From assembly GCA_037127255.1 (NCBI GenBank), contig JBANSL010000009.1, positions 2,662,001 through 2,726,000 on the forward strand: DNA of 64,000 nucleotides, given 5' to 3'. Made by a program: the position numbers and the translations under genes. Under the pieces are notes generated by a model, which saw nothing but the letters and a program-made list of their open reading frames with translations, had not been told where the DNA came from and did not search any database. This DNA is from Persicaria tinctoria (lineage: Eukaryota; Streptophyta; Magnoliopsida; Caryophyllales; Polygonaceae). Shown in pieces: positions 47,601-57,741 of the stretch; position 1 is the stretch's first letter; each line of letters starts with the position of its first letter.

Positions 47601-48272
47601 AAATGTATATCGTCGTATGATTACGTACCATGCTTGACCTATTATATGACCAGTGTGTTCGGATGAGATAGTTACTAGGTTGCTCCTATGTGTTCTCGTA
47701 TGACGCTTAAATCTGGTTGTTATATTACACCTCGCCAGGCCATATTTGACCTCACCTATTGATGCGTACACCATGCTTGTGCATTCGTTCATATACACCA
47801 TACTCGTCATCGTCGTTAAATCCCACATGACCTCGAATCCTGCATGATCATTCTTGATTCCGCATAACTTGCTTAAGTTTCTAGGGATATCTGCTTTCAT
47901 GGAATAATAGACTACTATATTGTCTCGCATGCATCAGTATAGGAATCGATCGTGTCGTTGGAAATTAATACGAATGTTGCTCCCCTGATATAGTTACATG
48001 TTAGCGTGGATTAGTGTGATTGACATGCTCCGTGATGAATTCGTGTTTGCTTGTCGCGATTATAACTTAATGGACTTCCATAAGGGCATCGTTGTTATTC
48101 TCAGGTCGGAGTTTCGTCTCTAGTTGTCATCTTTAGGGTTGGTCTGTGTTTGTTCCGAAAGGAACATTGGGTTGTCCGCTCTTGTCCCTCCCCTATCTTT
48201 GCTAACTTGAACTCCTACGCGACACGTTGGACGAGCGACCGCATGAAAGAGGAAATGGGAAGTCCGATAGCG

Positions 48273-48335
48273 ATAGAGCAACGCCGCGAAGGCGTGGGCC
48301 CATAACCCACGGGCCTCAGGATCAATGATTTCAAT
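48273..48335 (+). pseudogene. Initiator tRNA-Met-like sequence inside element F
   Basis: The anticodon arm GTGGGCCCATAACCCAC (about 48294-48310) with anticodon CAT at 48301-48303 matches plant initiator tRNA-Met. It is preceded by a D-arm-like AGAGCAACGCCGCGAAGG and followed by a CTCAGGATCAA T-loop-like stretch. The acceptor stem and the second half of the T stem do not pair, so it is a remnant and not a working tRNA gene. Confidence 0.6.
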
Positions 48336-50134
48336 AAGACAAGCACGTTTTGAGGATGACGATTACTGAGTACGATATGACTTGCAAGCAGGAGTGTCCT
48401 CCATTCGAACTCTTAATCCTCTCTGAATTAATTGATGATGGTATTGCATTGATATGGCGATGGAATTTGTGTGTTGATGTGCTGACCTGGTAATGAATCT
48501 TGCATGATCATCCATTGTCTATGATGATATGATTCGATGTCTTATAAATTTCATGTACCATGATGTTTCCATGTTTTGCTACCCTATATTGCTAAGCATG
48601 ATCTGAACTCTTGCGCCTATAAAAGTATTAACTGCGAATGTTGAGGAACCTAAATTGTTATATGATAAGGTTATGATGAAAGTTGCTAGCTTGAATTGAC
48701 TATGTTCATATATGATGTTATGCAATAATTTTGAGCACAATAGCAAATTGAGACTTGTTGACGTACTGATGATAATTTGGGAATTTTCTTGCTTACATGA
48801 CTTGTAAATATGTACTGGCATGATGTTAGATAGCGACCATGAGGAACTTGGTATGGAACAATACTACATGTTGATATGCAATATTGAAATCTAGTGAAAG
48901 TGACAAATGCTATCATGATATATTGATGATTTGCTAACCTGTTATGTTGTTGTAGAAGTATGTTCGGATGTGTTGCGACATGATATATGAGATAATAATG
49001 TGTTATTATATGAAAGCATGATGATGTATTATATAGTTAAACATGATTATTGATACGTCAGATGATGAACATGACTCAATGGTGCCTGGTTACTAAATGA
49101 TCGTCATTCGATATTGTGATGAGTTGAGGTGATGTCTTTTAGGGCATGCTGACATGTTGGTGAATTATATACTACTTGAACTTCCTTTTTCTAAATCTTA
49201 AAAGGCATGGCCTTGATGTGTTGATATGTTGACATGATAAATCTGCTATGACTGGTTCTACTTGTAGTGCGATGTTATGCGATTTTGAGAATTGATGTGT
49301 ACTGACATACTAACCCTGTGACACCTAGCCCATTGATCTCTTGACATGTGTGCTTGCATGATAACTTATGAGAATTCGATCATGGACTTGTGATCCCTTC
49401 AGTATGATGTAGATATGCCTTATGGCTCGTGGTATGATGTTGAGATGTTGTTATTGCTTTTGACATGTTCTGAATGGATGGTATGATTTATGTTATGGGT
49501 AAAAATGTTATGTGGTTGAGATTATCATGATTGATGTTGAGATTTGCCACATGAGAGGTGGCTGATGATGTTATGAGTTGATGAGTTGGTTTACTTTTGT
49601 TCATGCTGAGTTGAGAATGATGATTGATTTGATTCGAAAACTAGGAAGAGAATATGAGATTAGTCTTTAGAGGTGGATGATTCCACCTCTCGTGATGTGA
49701 AATTGCTTGACTAACGTCGAATTTGAAGATTTTGAACAGATTTGAAAAAATACTAACTTGGATTTTAAAAGAATAAATCCTATCAAGAATTTTAACGATT
49801 TCGAGGTCAATCTTTCCATTTGCAAAACTCTTTTGAATCATTCGGGACTGGATTTACATTATGACGCCTTATGAAGTGGATAATAATATTTGAGTTATGA
49901 TATGACCAAAGAGTCGAAGTAAGGATGTGATAGGGGCCCATATTACATTCTTACTACGGTCTATAGGGGATATTATGATCACGACAACGGTACTGTGAGG
50001 ACCTCATAGGGGCACTTATGAGGTGTTCACGGGATCAATGACATGATCCTTGGACTCACCAATTTCAAACTTCATCCCCTGTTTTAAGATTTTTTTTAGT
50101 CTCGAGGACGAGACTTGTTTTTAGAGGTGGATGA

Positions 50135-53070
50135 TGTAAAGGCTCGGATGTTCAAATCCTAATTTTCTGGAATAAGAGAATTAAAAATGAAATTAAGTCG
50201 GTTTTAAAACTTGTTTAGCGGATTCCGACCGGAGTATAAATTTAACGAACAATTTCCGTTCTTTTACCTCGAAAATTCAAAATAATTATCGGATAGTGAT
50301 ATCCTTGTCGATTTTAAAAATCTAATTGATCGAGGGAGCGAGAGTCGGAGAAACTAACATTCGGAAACTAATTTCGGGATTCAAAATTCGCGTATTCATG
50401 ATTCATTTCCGGGCATTTAGTTACCCATTTCCAGACTACACTCTCACCCACTCCCATCACCTCACCTCACCTCACCTCCAAATGGAACCATCCCCTTCAC
50501 CTGCTCCCCATCACCCGTCGACATCCCCGATCTGATGATCAATTCACCATCCCCATTTCCCTTCACCATCCCCATCGTCACAATCTCCATCACCTCACGC
50601 CACAATCACTGCATCTCTCCTCCATCACCATCTCCCCCTTCTCAGCTGAGCATCACCATTTCTGCACCACCATCCCAGCACCTCGTCGTCGTCGTCCATC
50701 CAGGATCCGCCCAGGAGAGCTCAGAGCCGCCATCGCCTCCATTTCTCCCCTGTTTCGCAACCACAAGTAACCGAGCACCATCACCTCCAATCCTTCTCCT
50801 CCTTCTGCGAGACACCAGCAGCAGCGGCTATACTCCACCACCATCGAAGCCCAGTGTCCGCCCAGGAGCCACCAGCGCCGCTGCCGAGCCACCGAATCAT
50901 CGTTTCCCCTGTTTGAGCACGAGCCACGTTCCGGTAAGCGTTTCTCTTCCGTCTTCGATTGAAACCACCCTCGAGCTTCACCATCACGCTCACCAATATC
51001 CCACACAGATCCGACGAGCCATCGCGAGCCTCCGACGATGCCCAGACCTCCGATCGAGAGCTCCGAAGTCGCGAAATCCCTCGGTGAGTTCCATCTTTCC
51101 TCCTCTGTTTTAATCCGATTTCTGACTGGGTTTGGGCTAAGGGCTAGTGTCGAGTGTGCGTGAGCTGAGTGCGGGGTGTCGGGTGGCGCGTGTGAACTCA
51201 GGCGGAGCTCCGGCAAGAACTCCGGCGAGCAGGAGCAAGCGAGGCGAGGCTGAGTATAGGCGAGCGACCGCGAGCGAGCAGCGAGCAGGAGCGTGGGAGG
51301 CGGGATTCCGAGTCCGAGTCCGAGTCCGAGTCCGGGTGAGTCTGGGCACGGAAAAGGCGGCGCCAGCGGCATCGAAGGCTCGAGCAGGGTGCGGGTGCGG
51401 GACATCGTCGCTTGAATCCGGAGGAGGAAGGAGACCAGCATGGCTATGTGGGGCCCTCCAACCTTTTAATTTATTTGGGTGGGTTTATTTAACTGGATTG
51501 GGATTAGTTAGCGGGTTTGGTTGGGTTCGGTTCGGTTCGGGTTAAAAGCGTTGGTTCGGTTCAAGTTTATTCGTTATTTATTTATTAATTAATTGTTTAA
51601 CCAATAACGGATAATTGATGATTTGGAAATCGATTTATGTCGATATTTAAAAAGGGTCGGTTTTAAAAGTATATAAATTGAATTATTTAGTAACGGTTGA
51701 AAGTTACTTAAGTACCTAGAATGATGATTTTAATTAAAGTAAAGTATGTCGGGATTATTTAATCGGATTTTTGGAAGTATTTTTAAAGATTAAATATTTT
51801 ATGAATTAGAAATGGCTAAGTATAATTTTGAAGCAATTGTTTTGACTAACAACTTGACTAGCTAGTGAGATTATATGGATTGAAGTATGGTTGAGGCAGT
51901 TATGGAAATGACAATGGAATAAGATGATATAAGATGTTGACATAAGTTGAGATAAAGAATGTTAATAATACTATGATTAATGAATTGGTGGGCATGTTAT
52001 GTAGTGGTAAATGGATCACGTTGTGTGCAGTTTACTTATGCATATTTATTAAAAATTGCTAGGTGATCTGTAACCTGCTTGCTTATATCTTGCTGCTTTT
52101 CGTCTTGCTGATCTGCTACTCCAGGTAAGTTCTTTGAACTTACTCATGATGGGCGCTCTATGCACTGGGTGTTATATAGTAGGCTAGTGTCCATGCACCA
52201 TACGACTTAGAATCACGCTTAGGAGCTAAAATGAAAATCATATGATTGCTATATGTCCTTGCAAGAGAACGGCCGTTATCTGTGATAGTCCTAGAGTCTT
52301 TGCTAGGGTCATAGGGTAGCCCAGCCTCATCGGGTACCCTGAGTCAATCGAGTATATATGAGCATGATATGATAGCCCAGCACCATCGGGCAAGCGATGA
52401 GATGATATGATATGATGATGTCGTGGTTTGTGCACCACCACGAGGAAATTGATATGCTATAGCACCGAACTGGCCAGTCTCCGCCCTATTGAAAGGGGGT
52501 GGAGGTACGAGAGGGACATGCCATTTGGCATTCTGTGTGGATCCATTTATCGCTTTCTGCATTATATTAATTTGTCAGTATATATATATGTGTGATTTAA
52601 TTTACGTATGGCATTACGCATTTCATCTTAAGAATAGGGTGCTTATTATATGCCTCTCAGAGTGTGTTTACATACGCGCATGAGTGACCTGATGATTGAC
52701 CCAGATCCCCCTCATTTTTTTTAGATTCAGGTAACCGTTAGCCGCTATCGTTGCTTATGTGGATGCTTGGCGGGTTCAGACTTTTGGCGTTAGATCGAGA
52801 GGTTGAGAGACCACCACACTTCCTCTCTTTTATACTCCTTTTCGGATTGTATTTAAACTCAACCTTATTTTTGCTTTCGCTCGATTTCACGATTAGACTA
52901 AGGCAGGTATTTGATCCCCAATGGATCCGCGATCTTTAAGGGTTCGAAATCCCTTCTTTTAGTACAAATATTTTGTTTTAAAACTCAACCCGTACCTGGA
53001 TTGCAAGATCCGAACAAGGGGTTTTATCCCTTGAAACATAACCCGGAAATCATAATTCTGGGCCGTTACA
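50135..53070 (+). repeat. 3' LTR of element F
   Basis: It has the same length as the 5' LTR and nearly the same sequence. The offset between copies is exactly 8,434 bp. Confidence 0.94.
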
Positions 53071-53075
53071 GATCT

Positions 53076-53465
53076 CGAGTACGGTTTGTCTAGGTCGAGT
53101 TGAGTTTCTGCTTTTGTTGTCGATTTTTCAGTTTCTGTCGATTTGCTGTTGTCGATCTCGAGTAGGCTTTAGTCGAGATCGAGTGCCTCTGCTTTGCTTT
53201 GTTCTTTACTTTCGTTCGTTATTTTCTATCTTTGCTTTTGTTTCTGTTTTGCTTTGTCTTTTCTGCTTTTATTTCTGTTTTTCTTTTGCTTGTTTGTGAG
53301 ATCTGTTGCTACCTGAGAACTGCTGACGTGCTTCCTCGTGGATTCAATCCTGACAACCTTCTACTACAACGGGAGGAAGTCTTGTATTTATTTGCTGAGA
53401 CAGGGAAGTCAGTCTGATCTTTATTCTATATTCATTTCATACTTGACCATCCTCCTGCAACAACA
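53076..53465 (+). repeat. 3' LTR of element C, right part
   Basis: It resumes after the duplicated gatct and matches 35054-35443 through the terminal CAACAACA. Confidence 0.93.
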
Positions 53466-53690
53466 CTTGGAGAACATTATAAATGACTCATACACGAAGT
53501 ATCACATCAACGAAAGTTCTGACAACACCCATTCAGTGGCAATCTAAATTAAATAAATGGATCACCATATACAAAGTTCAATGGTTGAATATTATGGTTT
53601 ATAAGTGTCAAACAACTTTGAAAACCCGAAGGTTTCTCAAACAATCATGAATGGAAAACCAGGATAAATACCATATAGCTCCAGAAGAGC

Positions 53691-53723
53691 ATTGATCTTG
53701 TTACCTGAAGTAACAAGATCAAT
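53691..53723. repeat. Perfect 14-bp inverted repeat with 5-base spacer
   Basis: Arms ATTGATCTTGTTAC (53691-53704) and GTAACAAGATCAAT (53710-53723) flank CTGAA. It is the longest hairpin of the family. Confidence 0.97.
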
Positions 53724-53796
53724 ACCATGAATTGACATGGTATTGAACACCAATATCTCATATGACTAGCCAGAAGCAAGTCTTACATAGTGAGAA

Positions 53797-53802
53797 TGTG
53801 TG

Positions 53803-53857
<55 letters not shown>
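53797..53857. repeat. Compound (GT)n(TA)n microsatellite
   Basis: About eight GT units are followed by more than 20 TA units. Confidence 0.95.
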
Positions 53858-53860
<3 letters not shown>

Positions 53861-54835
53861 ATATGACAAACCAGAAGTTAGTTAATGATAAAAATATTTT
53901 TCTTTGTGGGATTCGGTCATTCATGTGAAACGATGATGGGTGGGATCATTGACATTCACATACACACCCACTAAAAGGGACCAGAAGATCCTAGGACCCG
54001 AAGATCCTCTATAAGAGTGACCGAACATATATGGTCTGTCATCTTGGCAAATAAACCACAAGACCATCTAAATTCAAAGTAAATACAAAGTCTCTAATGT
54101 CTCTTGATTAGATTCAATGAGACAACTACGGAACATTATCATATAGACCAGTGTAATTCCAAAAGATTACAGATGCCTCAACACTTTGGTCATATGAAAT
54201 ATAAGGTAGAGAATGTTATCAAAAACATTGTTGAGCATACGGTAGCTCACGACGACCCAGAAGAGTCGTTGGTCAAATGGGCCCATGCATGTTTGCATTT
54301 CAAATTTGACACAATAACATCTCCCTAATTATCTCCAGAAGAGAGCATGCCCTTCAAAGGTTTTGAATAAGCAGCATATGTTCCGATATGTACCTCCTCC
54401 AAATGAATTACAATGAGACCACAAAGAAGTTGGATGATACATGGGGTTTGAGTCCCTATTGATATCAAATACCTAGAGCTTAATAATGGTGATAAAATGC
54501 TCGGTATTTATGGGGAGAGGAAATGAGACAATTAAGAACGAGATTGCACAGAAGCAACTTCTCTATCATTTCATATCCGCGGATAAATACAAGTGAGATA
54601 GAAATTCAATAAATGAGATGATTATAAGGTTTAGCAAATATGCCATTGAAAGCATTTACTAAAGGCCAAGAAAGTGACAAAGTCACAGATACTAGCTCAT
54701 TTGGAAGTTCCAAAAGTAACTCCAACTCAATCAATATCAAGTGGTTCTCAAGTACACCAGAAGTGTTGGAGATCACTAGACTCTTGGTATACAATTCCCC
54801 AGAAGTGAAAAGAGTCTATGAGAATATGATGATTA

Positions 54836-55740
54836 TCAAATAAATAATGGATGTTGACATCAAAATGATAGTAAAGAACTAGAAAAAGGAAATTCATGCA
54901 AGAATGGGTTCTTTAAGCATGATGGCATTGGACCTGTAGTTCCAACACCAGAAAGTGTAACATCATTTGGTTTTAAGTGGGTATTCATACAAAATAAAAC
55001 ATAAAGCCAACTTGATTGTACAAAAGCCGATCTATCAACGATAAATGACGGACATGTTACTTGCATACGCATATAAATGAGAAAGATCGATTGAAAATGC
55101 ATGAAGCATTAATATCAAAGTCTCGTCATATGCAATTGGTTAAAGATCCTTATAAGAGTACCTGAAGTACCTATAATTGTGAAAATGGTGACATTGCATT
55201 AGGTCACGAAGTACCATACAAGGTTGTACTCTTTTCCTTGATCTTGGTTTTTATGCCATTGGGTTTTTCCAAGTTAAGGTTTTTAACGAGGCAACTTAAG
55301 CACCATTTAATACAACAGACCCCCCTGATCAACAATGAAAAACACATTGGGTCCTAAAGTACCTTATGCTTGTGCATTTAAAGCCGATCAACAGCAATAC
55401 ATGGAAGTAAAGCGCATCAAGTCAATCATGAAGAAATTCCAAGTCAAGGACAATGTTGAGATTCGACCATAAGTTCATGAAGACAGCGCCATCACGAAGA
55501 ATGAGAAGACTTTGAGAAGGATATTGAATTCAGGGGGAGTATACACGCACTGCACTTTTTTTCCCTTCAATCGTGTTTTGTCCCACTGGATTTTCCTGAC
55601 AAGGTTTTTAACGAGGCAGATCACCAAAGCTTATCAAATGTCACATGTATTTGTTCTCTGGATCCTAGTTTTGTCCCATCGGGTTTTCTAGGCGATATTT
55701 GCAATGAGGTAGTATTTAAGGATGTTTATCCAAGGGGGAG
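54836..55740 (+). pseudogene. 3' internal pol remnant of the copia derivative
   Basis: It has the reverse transcriptase patch SVTSFGFKWVF near 54955, a later GPEVPYA patch near 55350, and a conserved tail with the TGTCCCACTGGATTTTCC and TTTGTCCCATCGGGTTTTC phrases known from plant copia 3' ends. Stops and frameshifts are frequent. It is homologous to 23338-24312. Confidence 0.72.
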
Positions 55741-55895
55741 TGTTATAATATTATTATATTAGAGATGGATAAACACCAGTAAACCTTAATTCCCTATGTA
55801 AACTCCTATATAAAGGGTCCTGAAGACCTCCAATAAGATATCAGTTTCTCCTCTCTTCTATGCGTCTCTCTTCTCTATTCTTACAGTTTATCACA
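55741..55895 (+). repeat. 3' LTR of the copia derivative
   Basis: 155 bp with a TATA box at 55807-55814. It differs from the copy at 24313-24466 at roughly eight positions. The next bases are taggg, with no matching duplication because the left LTR is joined to another copy. Confidence 0.88.
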
Positions 55896-56055
55896 TAGGG
55901 TATATTTTTAGGATTTTTTTTACAAAACATAATTAGATGTTTGCTTATTAACTTAATGGTTTATTTAACATAATCTAGATCAATCAGCGTGCATTTTTTA
56001 CTATAAGCTAATTTAAAATATACAAAATCACCATTAGTTATAACTAGTATAGGAG

Positions 56056-56074
56056 CTCGTGCATAATGCACGAG
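56056..56074. repeat. Short palindrome CTCGTGC/GCACGAG
   Basis: Arms CTCGTGCAT and ATGCACGAG flank a single A. Similar motifs are common at ends of small plant repeats, but no element can be delimited here. Confidence 0.6.
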
Positions 56075-56217
56075 ATTCATAAAATATTATGTGATCTTAC
56101 TATATATGTTCGAATATATTATTTGGGTCTCATACAAGTAGGATATCGGAGACAATAATGCAATAATTGAAAGACTCAAAAGCCTTATTATGTGAAGACA
56201 TCGAATCAAAGGAAGTG

Positions 56218-56480
56218 CAACATCAACAAATGTTTAGGCAAAGGAAAAACATTAACTGGAAGAAACTAGTTAAAGGCACATTGAAGATTAACTTTGACGG
56301 GTACGTCTAGACTCCCTTCTAATATGACAACTGTAGGCTTTGTCATTCGGGATGATACAGAGACAATCAAGGTTGACCGCTCATTGTGGTTTAGTCTCTG
56401 CATTGATGGCGGAAGCTTTAAAACTTTATCTTGGGCTTACAACGGCTCGAGACCTTGGTTTCCACCAGATCCAGTGGCGG
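56218..56480 (+). pseudogene. RNase H-type domain remnant of a LINE or related gene
   Basis: Patches in shifting frames read LKINFDG (about 56280), TVGFVIRDD (about 56330), then AEALKLYLGLTTARDLGFHQIQ (about 56405-56470, here abbreviated from the frame). This is the order of the plant RVT_3 RNase H domain found in LINEs and orphan genes. At least two frameshifts break it. A sequence ending in TTCTTACTTAATAAAAAAA at about 57222-57240 may be the LINE 3' tail. Confidence 0.6.
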
Positions 56481-56783
56481 AAGGTAATGGAGGCTGGTGG
56501 GGGCCATGGCCACCTCGACATTTTTTTTTATTACTCACTCCGTTAATTAAAACATGTCATTTTAGAAATCTGCACACTTTTTTAATAAAACAAATAAAAA
56601 TACACTTATATCCCTAATTATTACTCTACTTTATTACTTTCTTGAAAACTACAACTAACAAATATCTAATGATTTAAAGGGCAGTTTTGTAAAGTGGATG
56701 ACAAAATACCTAAAATGATATGTTTTGCTTAACAAGATTTATATCCTAAAACAACATGTTTTTCTTAACGGAGGTTGTAATAT

Positions 56784-56785
<2 letters not shown>

Positions 56786-56820
<35 letters not shown>
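56786..56820. repeat. (TG)n microsatellite
   Basis: About 17 TG units within non-coding sequence. Confidence 0.95.
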
Positions 56821-56827
<7 letters not shown>

Positions 56828-57256
56828 TAGTATTAATTAATTTGATTTTCTTTCTTGCTTTTATTTTTTTAGGGCATTTAGATTTCCTTTCCGATTTTAT
56901 TATTTTTGGGAATGGTTGGGGTCGACGCAATGTCTATGGGAGGATTCCTTGTTCGAACAGGAGCTTCCTTAAAAGTTCGTCTTCAGTCTTCACTGCCCAC
57001 AAGTGATTCTTGATGTATCGCTGGTCAGTTGTGTTACTTCATGGTGATGCTTGGATTTTCATTTAGTCTATGTCTCCAACTTTTTAGTGTTAGGTTTGCT
57101 TAGGCTCATCGTTTTCTAGAGTATGTTAATGCTCTTTTTCCTGTATTTTGTTGTATGTCTCGGCGGTCTTCCATCTTCCGATTTGTTGGCCTATCGAGAT
57201 GTAGGTATATCTGATTTGGAATTCTTACTTAATAAAAAAATATACAAATATTCATC

Positions 57257-57345
57257 TTTAATCCCGCCCGAAAGGGTTTGAATAAAATCCCGAATGGGTT
57301 TGACCAAAATCCCGAAAAGGCTTGACAAAAATCCCAAAACAAACC
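57257..57345. repeat. Short degenerate tandem repeat (about 27 bp)
   Basis: AATCCCGAA followed by GG(G/C)TTTGA-like sequence occurs three to four times with variation, just upstream of element E. Confidence 0.7.
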
Positions 57346-57741
57346 TATTTGGTTTTAGACTTGACCAAGAAACCCTTGAAAACAAAACCCCACAAAGGCT
57401 TGGTAAAACCAAAATACAAAATAAAACTAAGATGTTTAATCCCTTACTTTGCACGACTTGAAAACCCCTCATTTTTTACGAGCACTAAAATTTGTGTTCG
57501 CTTTGGCCGATTTTTCTTGGTGCTTTTTGCTCGGGCGGTGTGCGGATTTGCTTCAGGTGTGTTTGGACGATCTTCTTCGTTGGGTGATAAAGTATATTTT
57601 AGTCATGTTTTTAGTATAGATTTGCAAATTATTTTAGAGCATGTTTACATATTTTATAGCTTAAATTGTATTATTTTATTTTCAGAGTCTACATTAGTGC
57701 TTTAACATATTTCAGGTATTTTCGAGTAAACTTGGAGATAA

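Larger units (their letters stand above)
44637..50134 (+). other. Non-coding internal region of element F
   Basis: No gag or pol is present. After the primer site there is about 1 kb of leader-like sequence (44653-45600). Then follow diverged long-period repeats rich in ATGAT words: CATGATAGTGTG recurs at about 45848, 46257 and 46600, in blocks that also share TTGACTT(A/G)TTGTATT. A tRNA-iMet-like patch lies at 48273-48335. The 3' part is rich in TGATGTTATG words. The last bases, TTAGAGGTGGATGA (50121-50134), are the polypurine tract, and the same phrase occurs at about 49669. Confidence 0.72.
41701..53070 (+). mobile_element. Large non-coding LTR element F (LARD type), young insertion
   Basis: The LTRs are 41701-44636 and 50135-53070, each 2,936 bp, TGTAAAGGCTCGG to GGGCCGTTACA. 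The target duplication is gatct on both sides (41696-41700 and 53071-53075). The primer site TGGTATCAGAGC (tRNA-iMet) is at 44641-44652 and a polypurine tract lies just before 50135. The 5.5-kb internal region encodes nothing I can recognise. By eye about 20-25 substitutions separate the LTRs, mostly transitions, which suggests a recent insertion. A diverged family LTR lies at 14765-17524. Confidence 0.93.
33377..53465 (+). mobile_element. Athila-like non-autonomous element C, interrupted by element F
   Basis: The 5' LTR is 33377-35443. The 3' LTR is 40015-41700 plus 53076-53465 and is split by F. A 5-bp duplication cttgg flanks the whole (33372-33376 and 53466-53470). Without F it is about 8.7 kb. 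It has the same parts as element A: tRNA-Asp primer site, gag, protease, TCGA-derived repeats, an integrase C-terminal-like tail and two polypurine-like tracts. Gag is broken by two deletions and several stops, while the protease-tail frame is open. LTR divergence by eye is around 2-3 percent, older than F. Confidence 0.93.
53466..54835 (+). other. Copia derivative internal region after element C
   Basis: The hairpin vocabulary continues (ACGACCCAGAAGAGTCGT near 54250, CTCCAGAAGAG near 54335), with no long frame. A GT/TA microsatellite lies at 53797-53857. Confidence 0.7.
24313..55895 (+). mobile_element. Ty1/copia derivative split by nested insertions
   Basis: After removing D (26044-30871), the MITE (32201-33070) and C (33377-53465), the LTR-bounded element is about 5.8 kb. 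Its internal pieces are 24467-26043, 30872-32200, 33071-33376 and 53466-55740. They share a distinctive vocabulary: short inverted repeats around CCNGAAGT. Only fragments of reverse transcriptase and of the conserved 3' tail of pol are left, and no long open frame exists. It is therefore a non-autonomous or decayed derivative. The insertion of C is proved by cttgg on both sides (33372-33376 and 53466-53470). Confidence 0.8.

Noticed and set aside
48273..48335. Functional tRNA-Met gene
   Set aside because: The acceptor stem and one side of the T stem do not pair; only the anticodon arm is well kept.
46187..49841. Several short frames in the internal region of F
   Set aside because: All are under 130 codons, rich in His/Tyr/Met from ATGAT repeats, and not conserved with any gag or pol.
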